A DNA stretch of 64,000 nt from Candidatus Pseudoruminococcus merdavium (GTDB taxonomy: Bacteria > Bacillota > Clostridia > Oscillospirales > Ruminococcaceae), in assembly GCA_904419745.1 (NCBI GenBank), contig CAJFSS010000004.1, positions 1 through 64,000 of the forward strand, written 5' to 3'. A program made the position numbers and the translations under genes. The notes under the pieces were generated by a model. It searched no databases. It worked only from the letters and a program-made list of their open reading frames with translations, and was not told the DNA's origin. This document shows positions 33,036 to 42,504 of the stretch, piece after piece. Each line of letters starts with the position of its first letter. Position 1 is the stretch's first letter.

Positions 33036-34823
33036 ATGTATCGTTCTCATGTTCTTGTCTGCGGCGGTACTGGCTGTACTTCTTCTGGCAGCCAGCTTAT
33101 CGTAAACACACTGGAAAACGAGATTAAGAAAAACGGCCTGGAACAGGAAGTCAAAGTTGTCAGAACCGGCTGCTTTGGCCTGTGTGCTCTCGGCCCAATT
33201 ATGATTGTATATCCGGAAGGCAGCTTTTACAGCATGGTCAAACCGGAGGATATCCCGGAAATTGTGACCGAGCACCTGCTCAAAGGCCGCGTGGTCACCA
33301 GGCTTCTCTACCAGGAAACTGTCACTCCGGATGGTATCAAGTCCCTCAACGAGACGGATTTCTACAAAAAGCAGCACCGCAGCGCCCTGCGTAACTGCGG
33401 CGTCATTGACCCGGAAAACATCAATGAATACATTGCGCGCGACGGCTATCAAGCTTTGGCAAAATGCCTGGCCGAGTACACCCCGGAACAGGTCATCCAG
33501 ATTGTCAAGGATTCCGGCCTGAGAGGGCGCGGGGGCGCGGGTTTCCCGACCGGAGTAAAATGGAGCTTTGCCGCTGCCAACCAGGCGGATCAGAAATATG
33601 TCTGCTGTAACGCGGACGAGGGCGACCCCGGCGCGTTCATGGATCGTTCCATCCTGGAAGGCGATCCCAACGTTGTCATTGAGGCGATGGCCATTGCCGG
33701 CTATGCCATCGGTGCGACCCAAGGTTATGTCTATGTCCGCGCGGAGTACCCGATTGCCGTCCAGCGCCTTTCTAAGGCAATTGAGGAAGCAAGAGAAATC
33801 GGCATGCTGGGTAAAAATATCCTCGGTTCCGGCTTTGACTTTGATATTGATATCCGTTTGGGCGCAGGCGCATTTGTCTGCGGCGAGGAAACCGCTCTGA
33901 TGACCTCCATCGAGGGCAAACGCGGCGAGCCGCGTCCAAGGCCTCCGTTCCCGGCGGTCAAGGGACTGTTCGGTAAGCCGACCATCCTCAACAACGTGGA
34001 AACCTATGCAAACGTCCCGCAGATTATCCTGCACGGGCCGGAGTGGTTTAACTCGGTCGGTACAGAAAAATCCAAGGGAACCAAGGTCTTTGCACTCGGC
34101 GGTAAAATCCACAACACCGGACTTGTAGAAGTTCCAATGGGCACCACCCTGCGTGAAATCGTAGAGGAAATCGGCGGCGGCATCCCCAACGGCAAGAAAT
34201 TTAAGGCGGCTCAGACCGGCGGCCCGTCCGGCGGCTGTATCCCGGAATCCTTCTTTGATATTGAAATCGACTATGACAACCTGCTCTCTATCGGCTCCAT
34301 GATGGGTTCCGGTGGTTTGATCGTCATGGATGAGGATACTTGTATGGTCGATATCGCAAAATTCTTCCTGGAGTTCACAGTCGAAGAATCCTGCGGAAAA
34401 TGCACCCCCTGCCGGATTGGTACCAAGAGATTGCTTGAAATCCTGGATAAGATCACCAAGGGCAACGGCGAAATGGAGGATCTCGACAAACTGGAAGAAC
34501 TCTGCTACTACATCAAGGAAAACTCCCTGTGCGGCCTTGGACAGACAGCTCCAAACCCGGTTTTGTCCACACTTAGATACTTCAAGGACGAATATATCGC
34601 ACATATTAAAGATAAGAAATGCCCGGCTGGCGTTTGTAAGAACCTGCTCAGCTACACCATTGACCCGGCGAAGTGCAAAGGCTGTACGCTGTGCGCACGC
34701 ACCTGCCCCGCTTCTGCAATTGAGGGCACTGTCAAACACCCGCATGTCATTGACCAGAAGAAGTGCGTCAAGTGCGGTGCTTGTATGGAGAAGTGTAAGT
34801 TCGGCGCAATCAGCAAACAGTAG
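33036..34823 (+). CDS. hydB: NuoF/HydB-like flavin and NADH-binding subunit
   Basis: A 595-residue subunit. In order: an N-terminal 2Fe-2S thioredoxin-like domain (CGGTGCTSSGS ... GCFGLC), the NuoF Rossmann domain with GLRGRGGAGFPTG (FMN) and GDPGAFMDR (NADH), the SLBB domain, a 4Fe-4S motif ESCGKCTPCRIG with its later Cys, and a C-terminal 2[4Fe-4S] ferredoxin (CKGCTLCARTCP, CVKCGACMEKC). This is the electron-bifurcating HydB architecture: NADH and reduced ferredoxin jointly drive H2 formation. AAGGAGG precedes ATG 33036. Codon choice is strongly biased toward C-ending codons, as in highly expressed genes. Confidence 0.96.
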   Translation: MYRSHVLVCGGTGCTSSGSQLIVNTLENEIKKNGLEQEVKVVRTGCFGLCALGPIMIVYPEGSFYSMVKPEDIPEIVTEHLLKGRVVTRLLYQETVTPDGIKSLNETDFYKKQHRSALRNCGVIDPENINEYIARDGYQALAKCLAEYTPEQVIQIVKDSGLRGRGGAGFPTGVKWSFAAANQADQKYVCCNADEGDPGAFMDRSILEGDPNVVIEAMAIAGYAIGATQGYVYVRAEYPIAVQRLSKAIEEAREIGMLGKNILGSGFDFDIDIRLGAGAFVCGEETALMTSIEGKRGEPRPRPPFPAVKGLFGKPTILNNVETYANVPQIILHGPEWFNSVGTEKSKGTKVFALGGKIHNTGLVEVPMGTTLREIVEEIGGGIPNGKKFKAAQTGGPSGGCIPESFFDIEIDYDNLLSIGSMMGSGGLIVMDEDTCMVDIAKFFLEFTVEESCGKCTPCRIGTKRLLEILDKITKGNGEMEDLDKLEELCYYIKENSLCGLGQTAPNPVLSTLRYFKDEYIAHIKDKKCPAGVCKNLLSYTIDPAKCKGCTLCARTCPASAIEGTVKHPHVIDQKKCVKCGACMEKCKFGAISKQ

Positions 34824-34843
34824 GCAAGGAGGGTGTCAATCAC

Positions 34844-36586
34844 ATGGAAATGGTTAATATAAAAATCAACGGCATGCCCTGCAGTGTGCCGGCTGGCAGC
34901 ACCATCCTGGAAGCTGCCCGTTACGCTGGAATTGAAATCCCGACGCTCTGCTATCTCAAGGAGATCAACGAAATCGGCGCCTGCCGAATCTGCGTCGTGG
35001 AAGTCAAGGGCGCCAGAAGCTTGGTTGCTTCCTGCGTCTACCCGGTCAACGAGGGGATGGAAGTCCTGACCAATTCCCCGAAGGTTTTAAAATCCAGAAA
35101 GCAGACCTTGGAGCTCATTCTCTCCACGCACAAACAGGAGTGCCTGTCCTGTGTCCGGAGTGGAAACTGCGAGCTTCAAAAACTCTGCCGCGACTATAAG
35201 ATTGAGGATTCCCACTATTTCAAAGGCGAGAATCCGGAGTACGAAATCGATGATTCCGCAGTCCATATGTACCGTGACAACAACAAGTGCATTCTCTGCC
35301 GCCGCTGTGTTGCCGCCTGCCGCGCCAACCAGTCCGTCGGCGTCATCGGCGCCAATGAGCGTGGGTTCCATACCCATATTGCATGCGCATTCGAGCAGCC
35401 GCTTGGCTCTACTGCCTGCGTCTCCTGCGGCCAGTGTATCGCCGTCTGCCCGACCGGCGCCCTTTCGGAAAAGGATGACACCGCGAAAGTCCTTGAGGCA
35501 ATTGCCGATCCGACCAAGCATGTCATTGTCAATACGGCGCCTTCCATCCGCGTCACTCTGGGTGAATGCTTCGGTATGCCGATTGGAACCAACGTCAAGG
35601 GCAAAATGGTCGCAGCCCTGCGCAGACTGGGCTTTGACAGGGTCTACGATACCGACGTCGGCGCAGATCTCACCATCCTGGAAGAAGCGCACGAGTTTAT
35701 TGATCGCGTGAAAAACGGCGGGAAACTGCCAATCATCACCTCCTGCTCTCCGGGCTGGGTCAAATTCTGCGAGCATAAATTCCCGGATTTCCTCGACAAC
35801 CTCTCCTCCTGCAAATCACCGCAGCAGATGTTCGGCGCGGTGGCAAAGACCTGGTATGCGCAGAAAGAGGGAATCGATCCGAAGGATATTGTTGTTGTCA
35901 GCATTATGCCCTGTACGGCAAAGAAATTTGAGTGCAAACGCGACGATCAGAGCGCCGCAGGCGTCCCGGATGTCGACTTTGCCCTGACCACAAGAGAACT
36001 CGCCGCCATGATCGACCATGCCGGCCTGCTCTTTACCCAACTCCCTGATGAAGATTTCGACGCTCCTCTGGGCGTCACCACCGGTGCGGGCGCCATCTTT
36101 GGCGCAACCGGCGGCGTAATGGAAGCGGCTTTGAGAACTGCGGTTGAGGAATTGACTGGCGAACAGCTCCAGAAGCTTGATTTTGAAGAGGTCCGTGGAA
36201 CCAAAGGTATCAAAGAGGCCTCCTATGAGGTTGCAGGCATGAAGGTCAACGTAGCCGTTGTCTCCGGTCTTGCCAACGCAAAGAAGGTCCTGGAAGACGT
36301 CCGCGACGGTAAGAAGCAGTACCACTTCATCGAGGTTATGGCTTGTCCGGGCGGATGCGTCAACGGCGGCGGCCAGCCGATCCAGCCGGGCAGCGTGCGC
36401 AATTTTGTGGATCTCAAGGGTCTTCGTGCAAAGGCTCTCTATGAGGAGGACCGCAACCTTCCATTGAGAAAATCCCATGAAAGCCCTGTCATCAAGGAAC
36501 TATATGCTTCCTTCTTCGGCGAGCCGGGTAGCCATAAGGCACATGAGATTCTCCATACCACTTATGTGGAGCGTAACCGCCACTAA
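34844..36586 (+). CDS. hydA: [FeFe] hydrogenase catalytic subunit HydA
   Basis: A 580-residue enzyme. In order: plant-type 2Fe-2S domain (GACRICVVEV), a His-ligated 4Fe-4S site (HKQECLSCVRSGNC), two 4Fe-4S ferredoxin motifs (CILCRRCVAAC, CVSCGQCIAVCP), then the H-cluster domain: L1 TSCSPGW, L2 MPCTAKKFE and L3 EVMACPGGCVNGGGQP, ending with the small-subunit tail. L1 has Ser where the textbook motif is TSCCPxW. It makes or uses H2 with HydB and HydC. It starts 20 bp after hydB (AAGGAGG site) and is the last gene of the operon. No hydE/F/G maturases are in the window. Confidence 0.96.
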   Translation: MEMVNIKINGMPCSVPAGSTILEAARYAGIEIPTLCYLKEINEIGACRICVVEVKGARSLVASCVYPVNEGMEVLTNSPKVLKSRKQTLELILSTHKQECLSCVRSGNCELQKLCRDYKIEDSHYFKGENPEYEIDDSAVHMYRDNNKCILCRRCVAACRANQSVGVIGANERGFHTHIACAFEQPLGSTACVSCGQCIAVCPTGALSEKDDTAKVLEAIADPTKHVIVNTAPSIRVTLGECFGMPIGTNVKGKMVAALRRLGFDRVYDTDVGADLTILEEAHEFIDRVKNGGKLPIITSCSPGWVKFCEHKFPDFLDNLSSCKSPQQMFGAVAKTWYAQKEGIDPKDIVVVSIMPCTAKKFECKRDDQSAAGVPDVDFALTTRELAAMIDHAGLLFTQLPDEDFDAPLGVTTGAGAIFGATGGVMEAALRTAVEELTGEQLQKLDFEEVRGTKGIKEASYEVAGMKVNVAVVSGLANAKKVLEDVRDGKKQYHFIEVMACPGGCVNGGGQPIQPGSVRNFVDLKGLRAKALYEEDRNLPLRKSHESPVIKELYASFFGEPGSHKAHEILHTTYVERNRH

Positions 36587-36600
36587 GAATTTTGTTTTCA

Positions 36601-36637
36601 CAGCCCATCCTATTTAGCGATAGGATGGGCTGTTTTC
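36601..36637 (+). terminator. Terminator of the hydrogenase operon
   Basis: CAGCCCATCCTAT (36601-36613) pairs with ATAGGATGGGCTG (36620-36632) around a 6-nt loop, then TTTTCTG. Confidence 0.9.
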
Positions 36638-36785
36638 TGAATAGCAAATCCTGTCTATAAAAATTCCGCTAGAAGAAATTTGGAAAACGGTGCCGATTTT
36701 GGGGGAGTTTTGCGGCAAATGTGAACGGCAGGGAAATTTTGTGAGAAAAGATAGGGGTTTGTACCCTTTTTTCTTGCTCTGCCAC

Positions 36786-36814
36786 TTGCAAAAGGCGGTC
36801 TCATGAGATAAAAT
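36786..36814 (+). promoter_or_regulatory. Promoter of pgk
   Basis: -35 TTGCAA (36786-36791), a 17-bp spacer and -10 TAAAAT (36809-36814), 67 bases before the pgk start. Confidence 0.6.
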
Positions 36815-36880
36815 AAAATCGTTGTAAGATTAACAAAAAAGAGGACAAAACTCTATCAAAAAACGAAAGGGTGCTTTTCC

Positions 36881-38071
36881 ATGACCTCTCTGAACAAAAA
36901 ATCCATTGAAGATTTTGATGTAGCAGGCAAGAGAGTCCTTGTCCGCTGCGACTTCAACGTCCCTCTCAAAGATGGCGTCATCACCAACGATAAGAGAATC
37001 GTTGCTGCCCTGCCGACCATCAAATACCTGATTGACCACAACGCACGGGTCATTCTCTGCTCTCATCTTGGCCGTCCAAAGGAAGGCTGGGAGCCGGAAT
37101 TTTCCCTCGCTCCGGTAGCAAAACGCCTTTCCGAGCTGCTCGGTAAGGAAGTTAAAATGGCAAAAGACGTCATCGGCGAAGATGCGAAGAAACTCGCCGC
37201 TTCCCTGAATGACGGCGACGTTATGCTCCTTGAAAACGTCCGCTACCACAAAGAGGAGAAGAAAAACGACCCGGCTTTTGCAAAAGAACTCGCTTCCCTT
37301 GCAGAACTCTATGTCAACGACGCGTTCGGCGCAGCACATAGAGCCCATGCTTCTACTGCCGGCGTTGCCGATTATCTCCCGGCTGCCTGCGGCTATCTGA
37401 TCCAAAAAGAGATTAACTTCATGGGCGGCGCACTCAATAACCCGAAACGCCCGCTCGTTGCCATCCTCGGCGGCGCAAAAGTCTCCGATAAAATCGGCGT
37501 GATTGAAAACCTAATTGAAAAAGTCGACACCCTGATTGTCGGCGGCGGTATGGCTTATACCTTCTTTAAGGCAAAAGGCTACACGGTCGGTGATTCCATT
37601 TGTGAGGACGACAAAGTCGAACTCGCAAAAGAAATGCTTGCAAAAGCAGAGGCAAAGGGCGTCAACTTCCTGCTGCCGGTTGACAACATGATCAGCACCC
37701 ACTTTGCTGAGGATGCAGAGCATAAGGTTGTCGATTCCGACAATATCCCGGACGGCTGGATGGGAATGGATATCGGTCCGAAGACCATCGAGAAATTCTG
37801 CGGTGCTATCAAGGGCGCCGGCACGGTCATTTGGAACGGGCCGATGGGCGTCTTTGAATTCGCCCCGTTTGCAGAAGGCACACTTGCCATTGCACGCGCG
37901 ATTGCAGAGAGCGGCGCTATCTCTATTGTCGGCGGAGGCGACTCGGTTGCAGCGGTCACAAAGCTTGGCTTTGCAGATAAGATGTCCCATATCTCCACCG
38001 GCGGCGGCGCTTCCCTCGAATTCCTCGAAGGAAAAGACCTCCCGGGTATTTCCTGCCTCAACGACAAATAA
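36881..38071 (+). CDS. pgk: Phosphoglycerate kinase
   Basis: A 396-residue monomeric kinase that makes ATP from 1,3-bisphosphoglycerate. [15 protein letters not shown], the substrate-binding SHLGRPK and the C-terminal GGGDSVAA nucleotide motif are present, with [15 protein letters not shown] in the hinge half. Strongly biased codon use indicates high expression. It begins a glycolytic series pgk-tpiA-gpmI. A hairpin between pgk and tpiA may lower downstream transcription. Confidence 0.98.
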   Translation: MTSLNKKSIEDFDVAGKRVLVRCDFNVPLKDGVITNDKRIVAALPTIKYLIDHNARVILCSHLGRPKEGWEPEFSLAPVAKRLSELLGKEVKMAKDVIGEDAKKLAASLNDGDVMLLENVRYHKEEKKNDPAFAKELASLAELYVNDAFGAAHRAHASTAGVADYLPAACGYLIQKEINFMGGALNNPKRPLVAILGGAKVSDKIGVIENLIEKVDTLIVGGGMAYTFFKAKGYTVGDSICEDDKVELAKEMLAKAEAKGVNFLLPVDNMISTHFAEDAEHKVVDSDNIPDGWMGMDIGPKTIEKFCGAIKGAGTVIWNGPMGVFEFAPFAEGTLAIARAIAESGAISIVGGGDSVAAVTKLGFADKMSHISTGGGASLEFLEGKDLPGISCLNDK

Positions 38072-38084
38072 TCAGTATGCTTTG

Positions 38085-38119
38085 AAAAAAGGCACGGTAC
38101 CAGTTGCCGTGCCTTTTTC
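38085..38119 (+). terminator. Hairpin/terminator between pgk and tpiA
   Basis: AAAAAGGCACGG pairs with CCGTGCCTTTTT around a 9-nt loop. It looks like an intrinsic terminator, but tpiA follows 40 bp later without an obvious promoter, so it may be partial. Confidence 0.75.
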
Positions 38120-38158
38120 TGCAAATACCAGATAAAAATAAAAAGGGGATTATCAGAT

Positions 38159-38926
38159 ATGAATAAAGCTGTTCGTAAAGCAATTATTGCTGGAAACTGG
38201 AAAATGAACCAGACCCAGGCTCAAACCAAAGCCCTGATTGAAGAAATGAAACCGCTCGTCAAAGATGCTGACTGCGGCGTTGTCCTCTGCGTTCCCTATA
38301 CCGACCTTGCTGCTGCGATTGAGGCAACAAAAGGTTCCAATATCAAAATCGGCGCGGAAAACTGCCACTGGGCAAATTCCGGCGCATTTACCGGGGAAAT
38401 TTCCGCCCAGATGCTCACCGAGATGGGCGTCGAATATGTAATCATCGGCCACTCTGAGAGACGCCAGTATTTTGGCGAGACCGATGTCACTGTTAACCAG
38501 CGCGTCCGTGCAGCACTGGATGCAGGCCTGACCGTGATCCTCTGCGTTGGGGAAACCCTGGAACAGCGTGAGCAGGGCATCACCTCCGAGCTGGTCGCTA
38601 TGCAGACAAAGATTGCATTGGGCGGCGTCTCTGCGCAGGAGATGGAAAAAGTGATTATCGCCTATGAGCCGGTTTGGGCAATCGGTACCGGCAAAACCGC
38701 GACTGCAGAGCAGGCAAACGAGGTCAACCACACCATCCGCGAAACCATTGGGGCTCTCTATGGGGAATCCGTAGCGGAGAAGACTGTTGTCCAGTACGGC
38801 GGTTCCATGAATGCGGGTAATGCGGAAGAACTTCTTGCTCAGCCGGATGTGGACGGCGGACTGATCGGCGGCGCCTCCCTCAAGGCGAAGGATTTCTCCG
38901 TCATTGTGGCGGCAGCTTCCAAATAA
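38159..38926 (+). CDS. tpiA: Triosephosphate isomerase
   Basis: A 255-residue TIM-barrel enzyme interconverting dihydroxyacetone phosphate and glyceraldehyde 3-phosphate. AGNWKMN (catalytic Lys), IIGHSERR (catalytic His), [14 protein letters not shown] (catalytic Glu and the mobile loop) and QYGGSMN (phosphate site) are all intact. AAGGGGA precedes ATG 38159. Confidence 0.98.
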   Translation: MNKAVRKAIIAGNWKMNQTQAQTKALIEEMKPLVKDADCGVVLCVPYTDLAAAIEATKGSNIKIGAENCHWANSGAFTGEISAQMLTEMGVEYVIIGHSERRQYFGETDVTVNQRVRAALDAGLTVILCVGETLEQREQGITSELVAMQTKIALGGVSAQEMEKVIIAYEPVWAIGTGKTATAEQANEVNHTIRETIGALYGESVAEKTVVQYGGSMNAGNAEELLAQPDVDGGLIGGASLKAKDFSVIVAAASK

Positions 38927-38938
38927 GATCTTTCTATA

Positions 38939-38976
38939 CCCGGCTGCCCTCCGGCAGAAGCAGCCGGGCTTTTTTG
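38939..38976 (+). terminator. Terminator after tpiA
   Basis: CCCGGCTGC (38939-38947) pairs with GCAGCCGGG (38960-38968), followed by CTTTTTTGG. gpmI starts 32 bp further on, so read-through or a separate start is needed. Confidence 0.8.
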
Positions 38977-39007
38977 GAAAATTTGCCGGATAGAAAGGCG
39001 GGATATT

Positions 39008-40519
39008 ATGAAAAAACCACTCGTACTCATGATTCTGGATGGGTTCGGCTATAATCCGGAGGATTACGGCAACGCCATCCATGCAGCGGATAAAAAGAAC
39101 ATTGATAAAATCTTTTCTTCCAACCCCAAGACCCTCATCGGGGCGTCGGGGATGGATGTCGGCCTTCCCGATGGGCAAATGGGGAACAGCGAAGTCGGGC
39201 ACACCAATATCGGCGCTGGCCGGATTGTCTACCAGGAATTGACCCGGATCACCAAATCCATTGCAGATGGGGATTTCTTCTCAAACGAGGCGTTTTTAAA
39301 CGCAGTGGAGAACTGCAAGCGCAACGACAGCGCCCTGCACCTGATGGGATTGCTCTCAGACGGCGGCGTGCACAGCCATAACGGACATCTGTACGGCCTG
39401 TTGGAACTGGCCAAAAAGAACGGGCTTGAAAAAGTCTATGTCCACTGCTTCATGGATGGACGCGACGTCCCCCCGACTTCCGGAAAGGATTTTATTGCAG
39501 AACTGGAAAACAAACTCGAAGAGATCGGCGTAGGCAAAATTGCAACTGTGATGGGTCGTTACTACGCGATGGACCGCGACAACCGCTGGGAACGCGTCGG
39601 CAAAGCCTATGACGCCATGGTCAAGGGTGAGGGAAACCAGAATTCCTCTCCTGTTGATACGATGGAAAAATCCTATGCGGACGGCGTAACGGATGAATTT
39701 GTTGTCCCCACAGTCTGTACAAAAGAGGGGACTATCTCTGCAAACGATTCTGTGATCTTCTTCAACTTCCGTCCGGACAGGGCAAGGGAGATCACCCGCA
39801 CCCTGGTTGATCCGGAATTCGCCGGCTTTGCACGGGAACTCTTCCCGCTCACTTTTGTGTGCATGACCCAGTATGACGCGACCATGCCGAATGTACAGGT
39901 GGCTTTTAAACCGCAGTCGCTCAAAAATACCTTTGGCGAGTATATTTCCAACAAGGGCCTCAAACAGCTGCGAATTGCAGAGACTGAAAAATACGCGCAT
40001 GTCACCTTCTTCTTTAACGGCGGCGTGGAAAAGACCTATGAAGGCGAGGATCGCGCGCTGATTAACTCCCCGAAAGTTGCAACCTATGATCTCCAGCCCC
40101 AGATGAGCGCTTACGAGGTCACGGAGGAACTGCTCTCCCGTATCGCGTCTGACAAGTATGACGTTATCATCCTCAACTATGCAAACTGTGACATGGTTGG
40201 CCATACCGGCGTGTTTGAAGCTGCAGTCAAGGCTGTGGAGGCAGTGGATGACTGTGTCGGAAAAATTGTGGATGCGGTTCTTGCTAAGGGCGGCGCGTGC
40301 CTGATCACTGCAGATCACGGCAATGCGGATAAGATGTATGAACCGGACGGTTCCCCGTTTACTGCCCATACCACCAATCCGGTTCCGTTTGTCGTTGTGG
40401 GATACGATTGCAAACTCCGCGAGGGCGGAAGGCTTGCGGATATCGCGCCGACCATGCTCGATATTCTTGGCCTGGAACAGCCGGCGGAGATGGACGGTAA
40501 GACCCTGATTGCACACTAA
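39008..40519 (+). CDS. gpmI: 2,3-Bisphosphoglycerate-independent phosphoglycerate mutase
   Basis: A 503-residue Mn-dependent enzyme that isomerises 3- and 2-phosphoglycerate. MILDGFGYN and [12 protein letters not shown] (the phosphoserine nucleophile is in N-S-E), [37 protein letters not shown], and NCDMVGHTG and DHGNADKM near the C-terminus (metal sites) are all visible. AAAGGCGGG precedes the ATG. Length is normal. Confidence 0.98.
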   Translation: MKKPLVLMILDGFGYNPEDYGNAIHAADKKNIDKIFSSNPKTLIGASGMDVGLPDGQMGNSEVGHTNIGAGRIVYQELTRITKSIADGDFFSNEAFLNAVENCKRNDSALHLMGLLSDGGVHSHNGHLYGLLELAKKNGLEKVYVHCFMDGRDVPPTSGKDFIAELENKLEEIGVGKIATVMGRYYAMDRDNRWERVGKAYDAMVKGEGNQNSSPVDTMEKSYADGVTDEFVVPTVCTKEGTISANDSVIFFNFRPDRAREITRTLVDPEFAGFARELFPLTFVCMTQYDATMPNVQVAFKPQSLKNTFGEYISNKGLKQLRIAETEKYAHVTFFFNGGVEKTYEGEDRALINSPKVATYDLQPQMSAYEVTEELLSRIASDKYDVIILNYANCDMVGHTGVFEAAVKAVEAVDDCVGKIVDAVLAKGGACLITADHGNADKMYEPDGSPFTAHTTNPVPFVVVGYDCKLREGGRLADIAPTMLDILGLEQPAEMDGKTLIAH

Positions 40520-40535
40520 TGCATTGGCTGAAAAT

Positions 40536-40567
40536 TCCCTGGAAATCCTTTTCCAGGGGATTTTTGT
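40536..40567 (+). terminator. Terminator of gpmI
   Basis: CCCTGGAA (40537-40544) pairs with TTCCAGGG (40551-40558), followed by TTTTTG. Confidence 0.75.
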
Positions 40568-40576
40568 TTAAAAATG

Positions 40577-40628
40577 CAAAAAGAAGCGCCAACTTATACA
40601 AATAGTATAAGTTGGCGCTTCTTTAAAA
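40577..40628. terminator. Strong bidirectional hairpin
   Basis: A perfect 17-bp stem, GAAGCGCCAACTTATAC (40583-40599) with its complement (40605-40621), and a 5-nt loop, with A/T runs on both sides. It chiefly ends the minus-strand M20 transcript. Confidence 0.88.
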
Positions 40629-40631
40629 GTC

Positions 40632-41783
40632 CTATTTTTGATTGAGATAATCATGCGCGAATTGGACGTGCAGGGAAGCCCCTACAATCATCCCGCGTTC
40701 GTCAAAATCAAATTTGGGATGATGGTTTGGGTAGTGATAACGGTTGTCCGGGGTGTTTGTTCCAATGTTGGCAAAGACGCCGGGGCATTTTGCCAGGTAA
40801 TAAGAAAAGTCCTCCGAACCGGTGGTTGGTGGCAGAGGATGATCCGCCTCTTTTCCAAAGAGTTTTTTCAGTGCGTTTTTGGCAATCATTGTGCAGGCGG
40901 GATCGTTGATGACCGATTCCGCGATGCATTCAGAGGATACGGTGGCAGTAACGCCATAGGCGGCGCAGGTTTCGGTGAAAATTCGACGCGTCCACTCCTC
41001 CACTTTGGCATTAATGGCGGGGTTGAAGGTGCGGCAGGTGCCCTCCATGTGCATTGTATCCCTCCCCGTTTCTGGATCGATTCCCCCGTGGATATCACAC
41101 ATGGAAAAGACAAACATCTCCTCGGGTGGGGTTTCCCGGCTAGAAAGCGTCTGCATGTCCAACAGGGCGGCGCAGGCGGCGGGGACGACGTCGGAGTGTT
41201 CTATACTGTCCGAGGTAAGGTCAATCAGGAATGTCCTGGAAGATGCATGACGTACGCCCGGTTCTATGTCTGCCTCCCCGACTGGGAGATTGTTGCACTG
41301 GTGTTCGCCGAATACACAGTCCACATCGTTAAGAAACCCGTCGGCCACAATCTGTGCGGCGCCCCGGCAGCTCTCTTCCGCGGGCTGGAACAGCAGCTTG
41401 ACGGTACCGGGAAAACTTTCCTTTAACTGGTTAAGCGCCCTGGCAGCGGCGAGCAACTGGGCAGCGTGCCCGTCATGCCCGCATGCGTGCATGGCCTGCC
41501 TGGTTTTGCAGGCAAAGGGAAGCCCGGTCTCCTCCGGCATGGCGAGCGCGTCGATATCTCCGCGCAGGGCTACCGTTTTCCCCGGACCCCTTCCGCCGTG
41601 GATGGTTGCAATGACCGCATGGTAAGGGGTGACAATGTGTTCAATTCCAGATTTGGTTAGTTCTTCTGAAATGCGGGCGGCCGTGCGCACTTCGTTTCCG
41701 CTGGATTCTGCATGTTCATGTAAGTCCCGGCGGAAAGCCACCATTTCCTCAAACTGATCGGTAATAAGTTTTTTGATATCCAT
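40632..41783 (-). CDS. M20 family amidohydrolase/peptidase
   Basis: A 383-residue metallohydrolase. RRDLHEHAE, LRGDIDALAMPEETGLPF, MHACGHDGHAAQLL, QPAEESCRGA (catalytic Glu) and the C-terminal GSEDFSYYL are the signatures of N-acyl amino acid amidohydrolases (such as N-acetyl-diaminopimelate deacetylase or hippurate hydrolase). The lid domain (about residues 185-290) is present but divergent. ATG 41783 follows a GGGGGAAG site; a TTG at 41789 is weaker. It starts 15 bp after the end of a separate small lid-domain gene, so both are in one transcript. Confidence 0.9.
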   Translation of the reverse strand: MDIKKLITDQFEEMVAFRRDLHEHAESSGNEVRTAARISEELTKSGIEHIVTPYHAVIATIHGGRGPGKTVALRGDIDALAMPEETGLPFACKTRQAMHACGHDGHAAQLLAAARALNQLKESFPGTVKLLFQPAEESCRGAAQIVADGFLNDVDCVFGEHQCNNLPVGEADIEPGVRHASSRTFLIDLTSDSIEHSDVVPAACAALLDMQTLSSRETPPEEMFVFSMCDIHGGIDPETGRDTMHMEGTCRTFNPAINAKVEEWTRRIFTETCAAYGVTATVSSECIAESVINDPACTMIAKNALKKLFGKEADHPLPPTTGSEDFSYYLAKCPGVFANIGTNTPDNRYHYPNHHPKFDFDERGMIVGASLHVQFAHDYLNQK

Positions 41784-41798
41784 TGGCAAACTTCCCCC

Positions 41799-42113
41799 TT
41801 ATTCCAAACAAAAGTCTATGGCCGTGCGGTATGCAGCCGCGGTATGGGTAAGTCCCTGCTTTATCTTTGCAAGGGATTCTTCGCTGCCATAGGTGATGCT
41901 TCCGGTAACGGCAGCGTCATTAGGAATGACATTGAATTTGGTGCCGGCATGCATCCTGGTAAAGGCGATTTGGACGTCTCCGGCTCGCAAAGCGAGAATC
42001 TGTAATTCCCGGACAAGGGCGCTTGCTGCGACGACGGGATCCATGGTGACGGCGGGGATTGCCCCGTGTCCGCCCTTGCCCGTCACAGTCAGGGTAAATG
42101 GTCTGGTGGTCAT
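41799..42113 (-). CDS. Stand-alone M20 peptidase lid (dimerisation) domain
   Basis: A 104-residue protein with only the lid domain of M20 amidohydrolases: TVTGKGGHGAIPAVTMDPVV (residues 9-28) carries the G-G-H-x-A-x-P motif, and HAGTKFNVIPNDAAVTGSI is the N-V-I-P strand. No zinc-binding or catalytic segment is present before or after it. It has a good GGAGGA ribosome-binding site, a promoter at 42209-42237, and is followed closely by a full M20 gene. The absence of stops and the good expression signals argue that it is expressed. It could modify oligomerisation of the neighbour, or be a decaying fragment. Confidence 0.7.
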   Translation of the reverse strand: MTTRPFTLTVTGKGGHGAIPAVTMDPVVAASALVRELQILALRAGDVQIAFTRMHAGTKFNVIPNDAAVTGSITYGSEESLAKIKQGLTHTAAAYRTAIDFCLE

Positions 42114-42504
42114 AAAAAATCCTCCTTTATTGTTCCATTTCTATCTGTCATGCCTGTTACAGGCCTTTTCGAAAACGGGAAAAGATGCAGGGGTATTTTC
42201 TGCGTTCCATTATACTACCATCAAATGACACAGTAAATGTTATTTAGAAAAGGCTTTACAAACGTTTTCCATATGTGCTTTGGATATCCGATTTATGGGC
42301 GCCCTCGTTTTTACCAATAAAGACCAGCCGTTAAAATAGAGAACTTGTAGCAGGAAATCCCTATTGGTGGCCGTTGCAAAACTATCATATGTAAAAATAC
42401 CACTGACTTTTTGGGCTATCAGGAAATTATTTACATTTTTATTCTTGTGTTTTTTTCAGGAATGTTTTACACTAACTTATAAAAATGTTTGTTGAGGTAC
42501 TGGG
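42114..42504. other. Gap between the M20 unit and yfhO
   Basis: Holds the minus-strand promoter at 42209-42237. The right half is AT-rich with no clear promoter for the YfhO gene. No gene or strong hairpin is seen. Confidence 0.5.
42209..42237 (-). promoter_or_regulatory. Promoter of the M20 lid-domain operon
   Basis: Minus strand: -35 TTTACT (42232-42237), a 17-bp spacer, -10 TATAAT (42209-42214), about 96 bases before the start. Confidence 0.65.

Noticed and set aside
32958-34745. A 595-codon minus-strand open frame antisense to hydB
   Set aside because: It is a mirror of hydB codon bias (few stops in the antisense frame). It lacks a ribosome-binding site and family motifs, and hydB is certain.
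36829-36843. TTGTAAGATTAACAA upstream of pgk as a Rex box
   Set aside because: The two halves are only 15 bp in total, not the 18 bp of Rex sites, so the spacing is wrong.
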